From contig CAWKFQ010000017.1 in assembly GCA_963848955.1 (NCBI GenBank), forward strand, positions 1 to 64,000: a stretch of DNA of 64,000 nucleotides, given 5' to 3'. Position numbers and translations under genes: made by a program. Below the pieces are notes generated by a model that ran no database searches, was not told the DNA's origin, and saw only the letters and a program-made list of their open reading frames with translations. Source of the stretch: DASUPK01 sp963848955 (GTDB lineage: Bacteria > Actinomycetota > Thermoleophilia > Solirubrobacterales > 70-9). This document shows positions 41,183 to 49,018 of the stretch, piece after piece; position 1 is the stretch's first letter, and each line of letters opens with the position of its first letter.

Positions 41183-42730
41183 CTAACGGGTCTGCAGAAG
41201 CACCCGCCGGCGTGGGCCCACCGCCCTTGAGACCAGCCCTCGGGCGAGAGCGATGGCTCGCCTAACGATGTCGGGTGCGAGCAGCCAGAGGGCGATCGCA
41301 TAGGTCCCGAATGCGACCCCGAGCGTCAAGGCCGCGCGCTCTTCCATATCCACACCGAGACGGGAGAGCGCCAGGCGCGCAACGAGGGCGACGCTCGCCA
41401 TCACCAGCACCGCGGTTGGGACGGTGTACAGGCGTGCCGCCACGGAGCGCAGTGAGGTCCGGAGCTCGGAGAGAACGACCACCATCACCGGAATCTCGAC
41501 TGCGATCAGCTGCTTGAGTACGAACCCGACCGCCACCCCCTCGATGCCCCAGTGGGCGCCGACGACAACCCCCACCGGCGTGAGGAGCAGAGCCACGAGC
41601 TGGGTCCAAAGCGTGACTTCCGGCCTTCCCACAGCGTCCAGAAGCACCTGGCCCCAGGACTGAAGAGAGCGGATGATCACGTAGACACTGAGGATCTGGA
41701 TGACCCCCACCGAGATATCCCACTGCGAGCCAAAGACGCCGGGGATCAGGTCTGGGGCGGTGACGACGAGTGTCGCCAGCAGCGGCATGATCACGGCGGA
41801 CAGGTAGCGAACGCTCTGGAGCCAGAGTGCCGCCATGCGCTCACGGTCTCCCTGAAGGCGGGAGAACGCCGAGAAGAGCACCTCCGCGATCGGGATCACG
41901 ATCACCGACAGCGGCAGGATCACCGTGCTCATCGCGAAGGACCAGGCGCCGAGTTCTGTGATGCCGACGAGCTTCCCGATCAGCACGGTGAGTAGGAGCA
42001 GCTCGGCCAGCCTGGCCCAACGGCCACCCGCGACCCGCATTGCGAAGGAGGCCAGTCGCCGGAAGTCTGCGCGTGAGAACTCGAAGGTGGGCCGCCAAGG
42101 GGCGCGCCACCAGAGCGCGACCGCAAAGGTGGCCAGCAAGACGATCTGTTGCAGCACGAGCGCCCAGGCGCCGGCGCCCGCGACGGCTGCGACCACGGCG
42201 AGGGCGCTCGCAAGGGCGACAGCGAACCAGTAACGGAGCTCGATGCTCCGAAATCTCATCTCCCGCATGAACACCGCCTGGCTGGTCGATCCGATCGAGC
42301 AGATGGCGAAGGTGAGCCCACCCACGGCGACCATCGTCCCCACCTCGGGTTCGTGGAGGAAGTTCCCGACCGGTGCCGCCGCCGCGGCGAAGAGCGCCGT
42401 CAGGCAGAGTCCAAAAGCGAGCCCTGCCCAGAACGTCGTCGATCGCATCCGTCGACTGGCTTGATCCACCTGCACAAGGGCCGTGCTCATGCCCAGGTCC
42501 GCGACGGTCGGAGCGAAAGAGCCGAGGGCGATCGCGATCGCGGCTGTGCCGTAGTCGGCGGGAGTGAGCAGGCGCGCGAGGATCAGCACCGTCACCAGGC
42601 GCAGGCCCTGAACGAGGAGCTGACCTGTCAGCTTCCAGCCGACCCCGACGCCGACGAGCCGCTCCATCTGGTCGAGGTCGGCATCCTGGCTCGGCGGCGC
42701 CTGTGCACTCGCGATCTCGCTATGCGCCAT
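41183..42730 (-). CDS. wzx: Polysaccharide flippase (Wzx/MATE-like, MOP superfamily)
   Basis: 515 residues, about twelve hydrophobic segments. The N-terminus GWKLTGQLLVQGLRLVTVLILARLLTPADYGTAAIA is typical of flippases that move lipid-linked repeats across the membrane. LGMSTALVQ and a long central hydrophilic stretch follow. The ATG at 42730 has no obvious ribosome site. It is probably co-transcribed with the TIM-barrel gene. The frame is intact. Confidence 0.9.
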   Translation of the reverse strand: MAHSEIASAQAPPSQDADLDQMERLVGVGVGWKLTGQLLVQGLRLVTVLILARLLTPADYGTAAIAIALGSFAPTVADLGMSTALVQVDQASRRMRSTTFWAGLAFGLCLTALFAAAAAPVGNFLHEPEVGTMVAVGGLTFAICSIGSTSQAVFMREMRFRSIELRYWFAVALASALAVVAAVAGAGAWALVLQQIVLLATFAVALWWRAPWRPTFEFSRADFRRLASFAMRVAGGRWARLAELLLLTVLIGKLVGITELGAWSFAMSTVILPLSVIVIPIAEVLFSAFSRLQGDRERMAALWLQSVRYLSAVIMPLLATLVVTAPDLIPGVFGSQWDISVGVIQILSVYVIIRSLQSWGQVLLDAVGRPEVTLWTQLVALLLTPVGVVVGAHWGIEGVAVGFVLKQLIAVEIPVMVVVLSELRTSLRSVAARLYTVPTAVLVMASVALVARLALSRLGVDMEERAALTLGVAFGTYAIALWLLAPDIVRRAIALARGLVSRAVGPRRRVLLQTR

Positions 42731-42849
42731 TCATTACATGAACGGCGCCGGTGGCCCGCGTCTTTCACTCGTGGCGCACGCACTGACGCCTGACGCCCGG
42801 GAACGGGCAGTCGAGGGTTGCGCCGCGCGTCTGGGCTCTCGCCCGGCCG

Positions 42850-43497
42850 TCACGAACCGTTCTGCAGCAGCGCGATGGCCTCGTTGCGATTCCGGACCCC
42901 GAGCTTGCGCACCGCCTCGGCGCAATGTCGGCGGACCGTGACCGGCGAGAGATTCAGCCGGGCCGCGATGCCGTCCCCGGTCACGCCGTCGCACATCAGT
43001 TCGAGGATCTCCCACTCGCGGGAGGTCAGTTCGGTGTTGCCGTTCTTGCCCGCGACGGATCGGTGACGACCGAGCGTCTGGAGGTCCCTGACCAGCTCTG
43101 TCACCAGGACCCGGGGGATCGCCGCCTCGCCCGCGAGCTCGCCGTTCAGTGCGTCCGGGATGCGGCTCGGATCCATGGATTTGACCAGGTACCCGGCGGC
43201 CCCGGCACGGATCGCGTCGATCATGTCGTTTCGATCCGCCGTGGCGGACAGCACCACCACCCGCGTCTCCGGGACCTTCTGTGAGACCTTGCGCACGACC
43301 CGGAGGCCGCCTCCCGGAGTGCCGCGGTCCACGAGGCAGAGGGCGGGGCGCTCGCGCAGGCAGAGCTCGATCCCGGTGTCGGCGTCGGTCGCCTCGGCCC
43401 TGACGTCAAAGCCGGAGGCCTCGAGGATCCGACGCAGGTAGCTCCAGCTCAGCGGCTCCGAACCGACCAGGACGATCGCGGGCCCGGGCTCAGGCAT
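42850..43497 (-). CDS. LuxR-family response regulator with partly degenerate receiver
   Basis: 215 residues from ATG 43497. The receiver keeps the phospho-acceptor Asp (LCLVDRGTPGG), the Ser/Thr switch (VVVLSATADR) and the Lys (GYLVKSMD), but the usual acidic pair is replaced by Gly-Ser-Glu (VLVGSEPLSW). The output domain is a standard LuxR helix-turn-helix: LTSREWEILELMCDGVTGDGIA and SPVTVRRHCAEAVRKLGV. It lies upstream of the flippase gene on the same strand and may control this end of the glycan locus. Confidence 0.9.
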   Translation of the reverse strand: MPEPGPAIVLVGSEPLSWSYLRRILEASGFDVRAEATDADTGIELCLRERPALCLVDRGTPGGGLRVVRKVSQKVPETRVVVLSATADRNDMIDAIRAGAAGYLVKSMDPSRIPDALNGELAGEAAIPRVLVTELVRDLQTLGRHRSVAGKNGNTELTSREWEILELMCDGVTGDGIAARLNLSPVTVRRHCAEAVRKLGVRNRNEAIALLQNGS

Positions 43498-43680
43498 GGC
43501 CAGGTCCGGACACGCATGAGACGTGCCCTGATAGCCACGGCTCCCCCAGATGACAGGAGGCTTGGCCCTCGACTGAAGCACTTGCTACCTCTGCGGCCAC
43601 ACAGCCGCCCCTATCTGGGTTACGCCCGCGGTCCCGTTCTCGTCCCTGAATCCGGAACCCACGTGCCTTGCTATCCCTAG

Positions 43681-43696
43681 TCCGGGGAGCCCCGGA
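43681..43696. promoter_or_regulatory. Perfect 7-bp palindrome in a 333-bp intergenic region
   Basis: tccgggg-ag-ccccgga is an exact inverted repeat. It lies in the 333-bp gap 43498-43830 between the acyl-CoA dehydrogenase end and the LuxR-type regulator start. The rest of the gap shows no convincing gene. The palindrome may be an operator for the regulator gene or a terminator stem lacking a clear T-run. Confidence 0.4.
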
Positions 43697-43830
43697 TAAT
43701 TGGTCCCCCCCGCGTACTACGAAGGTATTCCGACCCGGGGATGCTTCGCATCCGAACTTCCTACTGATTCGGAAAATACCCAATTAGCGGGTAGTTCTCA
43801 CGATCCCAACCTCCAGTGGCGTTGCGCCGG

Positions 43831-44973
43831 CTAGAGGCCGAGCGTCTTGGCGATGATGCCGCGCTGGATCTCGGAGGTGCCGCCGTAGATGGTGGAGACG
43901 AGGGTGGAGCGGACGAGGCGCTCCATGTCGTACTCGGAGGAGTAGCCGTAGCCGCCCATCATCTGCATGCCCTCGAGCGCGACGCGGCGGGCGGTCTCGG
44001 TGACGAAGAGCTTCACCATCGAGGCCTCCTTGGGGAGCATGCGGTCCGGGTCCTCGTCGTTGAGTGAGGCGACCCACCAGGTCATGAGGCGGGCGGCCTC
44101 GAGGTCGGTGGCGAGGTCGGCGAAGCGGTGCTGGAGGGCCTGGAAGGAGCCGATGGGGCGGCCGAACTGCTTGCGCTCCTTCGCATAGGCGAGGGCGTCG
44201 TCGAAGGCGCGCTGGCCGATGCCGAGCATGGTCGCGGCGAGGATCAGGCGCTCGGTGTTGAGGCCGGCCATCAGCTGGGTCCAGCCGTGGTCCTGCTCGC
44301 CGAGGAGCTGCTCGGCGGGGACCTCGCAGTCGTTGAAGTAGACGGTGTTGGTCTCGCGGCCGCCCATGGTGTCGATCGGGATCATCTCCATGCCGTCGGT
44401 GCCGACTGGGACGAAGATCATCGAGAGGCCCTCGTGCTTGTTCTCGCCCTTGGTGGTACGGCAGACGACCAGGACGTGGTCGGAGATGCGGGCGTTGGAG
44501 ATGAAGACCTTCTGGCCGTTGATGACGTAGCCGCCGTTCGAGCGGGCGGCCTCTGTGGTGAGGGAGCCGACGTCCGAGCCGGACTCGGGCTCGGTCATGG
44601 CGATCGACTCGACCGACCCCTTGGCGACGCCGCCGAGGACCTTCTGCTTCTGCTCATCGGTGCCGAAGCGCTTGGTGGCGCCGGCGACGATCAGGGTGGT
44701 GGCGTAGCCGCCGATCGGGGCCAGGCCGCGGGATGTCTCCTCCATGAAGAGGCAGGCGTCGAGCATGGTGCCGCCGGAGCCGCCGTACTCCTCGGGGATG
44801 GTGAGGCCGAGCCAGCCGAGCTCGGCCATCTGCTTGTAGATGCCGGCGTTGTGGAGCTCGGTGTAGTGGTTGGTGAGCTGCTCGCGCTGCTCCTGGGTGC
44901 CGCACTCGCGGTCGCAGAAGTCGCGGATCGCGGAGACGAAGTCGCGCTGCTCGTCGGTGAGCTTGAAGTCCAC
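43831..44973 (-). CDS. Acyl-CoA dehydrogenase
   Basis: 380-residue FAD-dependent enzyme that introduces the alpha-beta double bond in acyl-CoA. N-terminal: LTDEQRDFVSAIRDFCDREC; FAD/substrate signature AMTEPESGSDVGSL and INGQKVFISNA; C-terminal MQMMGGYGYSSEY and IYGGTSEIQRGIIAKTLGL. The medium-chain-type Glu position is Gly here (YGGT). A Glu in GLNTERLILA sits where isovaleryl-CoA-type and long-chain enzymes carry the base. A branched- or long-chain substrate is thus plausible. The frame is intact. Confidence 0.94.
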   Translation of the reverse strand: MDFKLTDEQRDFVSAIRDFCDRECGTQEQREQLTNHYTELHNAGIYKQMAELGWLGLTIPEEYGGSGGTMLDACLFMEETSRGLAPIGGYATTLIVAGATKRFGTDEQKQKVLGGVAKGSVESIAMTEPESGSDVGSLTTEAARSNGGYVINGQKVFISNARISDHVLVVCRTTKGENKHEGLSMIFVPVGTDGMEMIPIDTMGGRETNTVYFNDCEVPAEQLLGEQDHGWTQLMAGLNTERLILAATMLGIGQRAFDDALAYAKERKQFGRPIGSFQALQHRFADLATDLEAARLMTWWVASLNDEDPDRMLPKEASMVKLFVTETARRVALEGMQMMGGYGYSSEYDMERLVRSTLVSTIYGGTSEIQRGIIAKTLGL

Positions 44974-45010
44974 GGCGGGGGAGCGTATTCGCTTCAGGGC
45001 TCCGCCGGAG

Positions 45011-45083
<73 letters not shown>

Positions 45084-45133
45084 GCGAGCGCGGCCAGCAC
45101 TGTAGCGAGGGGTGGCGGGGCCGGATGCGGTTT

Positions 45134-45843
45134 TCAGGGGTGGAGCGAGAGCCGCTGGCCGTTCATGCGGCCGGCGGAGTCCGAGCAGAGGAAGGCGATC
45201 GCCTCGGCGAGGTCCTCGGCGGGGGTGAAGGTGGGGCGGTCCTCGTCGGGGCTCTCCTCGCGCATCTGGGGGGTCTCGATCGCGTTGACGACGATGATGT
45301 TGGCGGTGGCGCCGGTGCCGGCGAAGGAGTCGGCGAGCGCGAGGGTCCAGGCCTCGGCGGCCGCCTTGGCCGAGGCGTAGGCGGCGTTGGTGTCCTCGGG
45401 GTTCTGGGCGGCGGCGGCGGAGACGAAGACGAAGCGGCCGTGGTCGCTCTGGTGAGGGCGGCGTGGAAGGCGCGGGTGGCGAGCTGGAGCGTGCGGACGA
45501 GGAGGTCGTGGAGGAACTCGTAGTCGGCGAGGTCGAAGGTGTGGATCGGATCGCCGCCGCGGTAGCCGCCGACCAGGTGGAGGAGGCCGTCTACGCGGCC
45601 GAACGTCTCCGTGATCGCGGCGGCCCAGTCGTTGGCCGGCGCTCTCGTCGAGGAGGTCGACGGCGCGGGCGTCGACGCGGTCGTCGGGGAGGCCGAGCGC
45701 TCCTTGGGCCCGCTCGGCGTGCTCCTGGTGCGGTCGGCGAGGGCGAGGGTGGCGCCGGCATCGGCGAGGCGCTTCGCGACGACCGGGCCGAGGCCGCCGC
45801 CCGCGCCGGCGATCGCGATGACCCGTCCGTCGAGGTCGGTCAC
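45134..45843 (-). CDS. Short-chain dehydrogenase/reductase, frame-broken
   Basis: About 235 residues from GTG 45843. The Rossmann motif is AGAGGGLGPVVAKRLADAG (glycine-rich loop near residues 11-18), and the active site is AYASAKAAAEAW with Tyr-x3-Lys. The end reads NAIETPQMREES ... MNGQRLSLHP, with TGA at 45134. Breaks lie near 45710, 45645 and 45450. The upstream GTG is 88 bp from the LexA-type box that precedes the divergent nuclease. Substrate unknown. Confidence 0.85.
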
Positions 45844-45930
45844 GCGCGCGGACGCTATCCGGCGGCGCATGACTCTGCTGACGATCTCGTCACGCATTCG
45901 TTGCACTCCGCGCGCCACCGGTCACTGTCG

Positions 45931-45944
45931 CGAACATATGTTCG
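45931..45944. promoter_or_regulatory. LexA (SOS) box, perfect palindrome
   Basis: The 14-base sequence cgaacatatgttcg is exactly self-complementary and fits the Gram-positive LexA consensus CGAAC-N4-GTTCG (the Bacillus form CGAACRNRYGTTCG at every position). It ends four bases before the GTG of the nuclease gene. Repressor binding there would block initiation. Confidence 0.75.
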
Positions 45945-45948
45945 TGTT

Positions 45949-46716
45949 GTGCCCGAAGGATTCCACCCGCGAAGACAAGGTGATCAGGGAGAGGCCGCAG
46001 CAATCCAGTGGCTCACTTCGATCGGCGCAATCGTCTGCTTGCCGCTTTTCCACAGCCCTGACTACGACCTTGCCGCCGATATCGGCGGTCGGCTCCTCCG
46101 TGTCCAGGTCAAGACGTCAAGGAACATTGTCAGCCCGACGGGGCACCATGCGGTTCAGTTGGCAACCTCCGGCGGGAACCGGAGTTGGACGGGATTGGTC
46201 AAGAAGTTCGATCCATCTCGCTTTGATTTTCTCTTCGTACTCGTCAGCGATGGGCGCTGCTGGTTCATCCCGTCCGAAGAGATTGAGGGCAGCCGGTCGA
46301 TCCATGTCGGTGGCATCAAGTACGCGGAGTTCGAAATCCATCCGAGCCGCGCAATCAAGCCAACGGACGCAACCGATCCCGTTCTAGAATCGACACCCGA
46401 GCCGGGGGAGTACCCAAGCGGTCAACGGGGTGGCGCTGTAAACGCCATGGCACTGCCTTCGCAGGTTCGAATCCTGCCTCCCCCATCTGAGTCCGCCGAA
46501 CCTTGCGCAATTGGGCGGACGCGCATGTCAGCGAGCCATCAGGTGACGGTCCCCCTGGCGGTGGCGGCCGCCTCCTCAGTCGAACCTGGCGACCGCTTCC
46601 GCGTCGAGTCGGACGGCACCGGTCGCTTCGTGATGGCCCGGATCGAGGAGTACATGAAGCAACACATCGCGCAGCTGGAGCTTCCGGAGGAGGCTCGAGA
46701 CCCGGCTGGGGATTAG
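45949..46716 (+). CDS. PD-(D/E)XK-type nuclease, frame open through tRNA-Tyr
   Basis: The folded part is about 145 residues from GTG 45949: RQGDQGEAAAIQWLTSIGA, HSPDYDLAADIGGRLLRVQVKTS (Asp ... Gln-x-Lys core), GGNRSWTGLVKKFDPSRFDFLFVLVSDGRCWFIP and GGIKYAEFEI. This matches the group I intron-associated PD-(D/E)XK endonuclease family. No stop occurs before tRNA-Tyr; the frame reads through it (GEYPSGQRGG ... LPSQVRILPPP) and into the AbrB-like gene, stopping at 46716. The real end is probably near 46400, or the C-terminus is an unusual fusion. The LexA box suggests DNA-damage control. Confidence 0.65.
   Translation: MPEGFHPRRQGDQGEAAAIQWLTSIGAIVCLPLFHSPDYDLAADIGGRLLRVQVKTSRNIVSPTGHHAVQLATSGGNRSWTGLVKKFDPSRFDFLFVLVSDGRCWFIPSEEIEGSRSIHVGGIKYAEFEIHPSRAIKPTDATDPVLESTPEPGEYPSGQRGGAVNAMALPSQVRILPPPSESAEPCAIGRTRMSASHQVTVPLAVAAASSVEPGDRFRVESDGTGRFVMARIEEYMKQHIAQLELPEEARDPAGD
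46385..46390 (+). promoter_or_regulatory. Possible -10 box for tRNA-Tyr
   Basis: TAGAAT lies 13 bases before the tRNA 5' end, inside the 3' part of the nuclease frame. No good -35 box is visible, so this is tentative. Confidence 0.4.
46404..46485 (+). tRNA. tRNA-Tyr (anticodon GTA)
   Basis: 82 bases, class II. Acceptor GGGGGAG/CTCCCCC, anticodon stem TGGCG/CGCCA with loop CTGTAAA (anticodon GTA), a long variable arm, T arm GCAGG-TTCGAAT-CCTGC, discriminator A at 46485. CCA is not encoded. It is embedded in the open frame of the upstream nuclease. Confidence 0.95.
46525..46716 (+). CDS. AbrB/MazE-like swapped-hairpin DNA-binding protein
   Basis: 63 residues from ATG 46525: HQVTVPLAVAAASSVEPGDRFRVESDGTGRFVMARIEEYMK. 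The ValThrValPro start, the GluProGlyAsp turn and the alternating beta pattern are typical of AbrB/SpoVT domains found in antitoxins and transition-state regulators. It is in the same frame as the nuclease ORF; there is no toxin partner (next gene is sigA on the other strand). It could be an independent gene or the C-terminus of a fusion. Confidence 0.6.
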   Translation: MSASHQVTVPLAVAAASSVEPGDRFRVESDGTGRFVMARIEEYMKQHIAQLELPEEARDPAGD

Positions 46717-46735
46717 ATCCGTCAGCCGAGACTGG

Positions 46736-47857
46736 CTAGCCCAGCCCGCGCAGGCACTGCGCCTCGGGCAGGCCCTTGAGCCGCTTCAGCGTGTTGTTCT
46801 CGATCTGCCGGATCCGCTCCCGGGTAACCCCGAAGGCCTCCCCCACCTCCTCGAGCGTCATCGGCTTCCGCCCATTCAGCCCGTAGCGCAGCTCGAGCAC
46901 CTCTCGGTCCCGCCCCGGCAGCACCGCCAGCGCCCTCTGCACGTCCTCTCTCTGCAGGTTGTCGGACGCCGTCTCGAACGGCGACTCCACGTTGTCGTCC
47001 GCCACGAAGTCACCCAGCTCCGAATCGTCCTCGTCCCCCACCGGCTTCTCCAGCGAAACCGGCATCTGGCTGACCCGCAGCACCTCCCGCACCTCCCTGG
47101 CAGTCCAGCCGAGCTCTCTTCCGATCTCGTGCGGCTCCGGCTCCCTTCCCAGCTTCTGAACCAGGTTCCTCTCGACGTGCACCACCCGGTTCAGCTTCTC
47201 AACCATGTGCACGGGGATACGGATGGTCCTCGACTTATCGGCCAGCGCCCTGGTCACCGCTTGCCTGATCCACCAAGTCGCATACGTCGAGAACTTGTAG
47301 CCCCGCCGGTAGTCGAACTTCTCCACCGCCCGGATCAGACCCAGCGACCCCTCCTGAATCAGGTCCAGCAGGCTCAGCCCTCTCCCCAGATAGGACTTCG
47401 CGATCGACACCACCAACCGCAGGTTGGCTTCCACCATGTGCCGCTTCGCATCCATGTCCCCACGCTCGATCCTCTTCGCCAGCTCAACCTCCTGATCTGC
47501 CGTCAGCAGGTCCACCGAACCGATCGAGCGCAGATAGAGCCGCAGCGAATCCAGACTCGGCTCGACGGTCAGATCCAGCTCCTGCTTCCGCCGGCCGTTC
47601 GACCCATCCTCCGAGGCCTTGCTCTCCTTGTAAGCGGTCACCCCGTCGGCCGCGATCACGTCCACACCCTGGTCCACCAGGTGCGCGTGCAACTCGGAGA
47701 CCTGCTCCTTCGTGACCTCGACCTCCTCGAGGGTGGAAGCGATCTCCTCGAAGGTCAGATACCCCCGCTCGGTCCCCACGCCGATCAGGCCACGCAACTC
47801 CTCGTTCTCCCCGAAGGTCTGTTCGTCGGCCGGGACAGCCGTGCGAATCGACGCCAA
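46736..47857 (-). CDS. sigA: Primary (group 1) sigma factor of RNA polymerase
   Basis: 373 residues from TTG 47857, with GGGAGAGGAGAA just upstream. An acidic region 1.1-like N-terminus (TFEEIASTLEEVEVTKEQVSEL) precedes region 1.2 (SLRLYLRSIGSVDLLTADQEVELAKRIERG), region 2 (LRLVVSIAKSYLGRGLSLLDLIQEGSLGLIRAVEKFDYRRGYKFSTYATWWIRQAVTRAL in blocks), region 3 and region 4 (DREVLELRYGL, LEEVGEAFGVTRERIRQIENNTLKRL). It is the housekeeping sigma that would read the TTGACG/TACTAT promoter of rpoB. The frame is intact. Confidence 0.95.
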   Translation of the reverse strand: MASIRTAVPADEQTFGENEELRGLIGVGTERGYLTFEEIASTLEEVEVTKEQVSELHAHLVDQGVDVIAADGVTAYKESKASEDGSNGRRKQELDLTVEPSLDSLRLYLRSIGSVDLLTADQEVELAKRIERGDMDAKRHMVEANLRLVVSIAKSYLGRGLSLLDLIQEGSLGLIRAVEKFDYRRGYKFSTYATWWIRQAVTRALADKSRTIRIPVHMVEKLNRVVHVERNLVQKLGREPEPHEIGRELGWTAREVREVLRVSQMPVSLEKPVGDEDDSELGDFVADDNVESPFETASDNLQREDVQRALAVLPGRDREVLELRYGLNGRKPMTLEEVGEAFGVTRERIRQIENNTLKRLKGLPEAQCLRGLG

Positions 47858-48001
47858 ACTTTTCTCCTCTCCCAGTTGTCCCGCCTCCCCCCTAGAGAGG
47901 CCGGTCCAGTGCCCGGGAGTATATGGACGGCGGCGCCGGAGGACCGACCAATTTTTGGGCAATTCGCAGGGTGCCGATCGGGCTCCGGCATACTTGACCC
48001 G

Positions 48002-49018
48002 ATGGCCAATCCCACCGAAACAGTTCCCACCCGCGACGCCCAGGCCGACGCACCCACCACCCGGGTCAGCCTCTCCCGCGTCGGCGTCGTCGGGGTCGAG
48101 AAGATCATCCGCGTCTGCGGGTCACAGAACGGCGGAGAATCGGGAGAAGAGTCTCTCTACCACGCCGACCTCGAGTGCTTCGTCGACCTCAACCCCGAGC
48201 AGGCCGGCGTCCATATGTCCCGCTTCGAGGAGGTCGTCAACGAGGCGATCGACACGGTCGTCCTCGGCGAGGCGCTCCGCGCCGAGGGCCTTGCCGCACA
48301 CATCGCCGAGCGCGTGCGCGAGCGCCAGGCCGGCCTCCGCGCCGAGGTCAGAATCGCGGCGCGGTACCCCGAGACCGTTCCCGCGCCCGTCTCCGGCCTC
48401 CCCACCCAGGAGCTCTACACCCTCTTCGGCACCGCCGTCGCCTCCGAGCGCGGCACCCGCACCCTCACCGGCGTCGAGGCTCAGGGCATGACCGCCTGCC
48501 CGTGCGCCCAGGGACTGGTCGAGGACGGCGCCCGCGTCCGACTCGCCGAGCAGGGCTTCGACTCCGAGGACATCGACCGCATCGTCGACGCCGTCCCCAT
48601 CGCCACGCATAACCAGCGCGGCATCGGAACTCTCTACGTTGGTGTCCCCGAGGACTCGGACGTCGACATCGACGCCCGCCAGCTCCTCGGCATCGTCGAG
48701 ACCTCGATGTCCAGCGAGATCTACGAGCTCATGAAGCGCTCGGACGAGCGCTTCGTGGTCGAGAAGGCCCACGCCAACCCCCGCTTCGTCGAGGACTGTG
48801 TCCGCGAGATGATCCGTCAGGTAACCGAGACGTTCCCGCAGCTCCGCGACGGCGCCTTCGTCCACGCCCGCCAGGAGAACCTCGAGACCATCCACCGCCA
48901 CAACGTGGTCGCCGAGCGCTACGGCCTGCTCTCCGAAATCACCGGCGAGCTGGAGAGCGGCGCGCACTCCCAGCGCCACACCAGCACGCGGGAGTGGCTG
49001 GAAGCGCCCGCCACGTAG
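48002..49018 (+). CDS. folE2: GTP cyclohydrolase FolE2 (type IB)
   Basis: 338 residues from ATG 48002. Zinc-independent alternative GTP cyclohydrolase I that makes dihydroneopterin triphosphate for folate. Motifs: SLSRVGVVGVEKIIRV, DLECFVDLNPEQAGVHMSRFEE, the metal-binding MTACPCAQG, ATHNQRGIGTLYV and CVREMIRQVTETFPQL. FolE2 often replaces or backs up FolE. It is divergent from sigA. The frame is intact. Confidence 0.93.
   Translation: MANPTETVPTRDAQADAPTTRVSLSRVGVVGVEKIIRVCGSQNGGESGEESLYHADLECFVDLNPEQAGVHMSRFEEVVNEAIDTVVLGEALRAEGLAAHIAERVRERQAGLRAEVRIAARYPETVPAPVSGLPTQELYTLFGTAVASERGTRTLTGVEAQGMTACPCAQGLVEDGARVRLAEQGFDSEDIDRIVDAVPIATHNQRGIGTLYVGVPEDSDVDIDARQLLGIVETSMSSEIYELMKRSDERFVVEKAHANPRFVEDCVREMIRQVTETFPQLRDGAFVHARQENLETIHRHNVVAERYGLLSEITGELESGAHSQRHTSTREWLEAPAT

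Noticed and set aside
27070..41190. Short recurring sequence CGTTAG(T/A) or CGTTGTTAG before several glycan genes (about 27088, 28779, 30055, 34078, 41184)
   Set aside because: Too short and variable to exceed chance in 64 kb, and some copies lie at stop codons. It would need a motif search with a background model.
43490..43783. A 97-codon frame in the 333-bp gap before the LuxR-type regulator
   Set aside because: Arg/Gly-rich composition, no ribosome site, covers the palindrome; probably regulatory DNA.
45938..46387. Alternative nuclease start at the ATG inside the LexA palindrome
   Set aside because: That ATG is in a different frame from the conserved nuclease motifs and gives a product without them.
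46404..46485. tRNA-Tyr as an attachment site of an integrated element
   Set aside because: No integrase and no duplicated tRNA 3' end is visible downstream; sigA follows directly.
46525..46716. AbrB-like gene plus nuclease as a toxin-antitoxin pair
   Set aside because: Order and fusion are atypical, the nuclease family is not a known toxin, and the tRNA gene separates the two parts.
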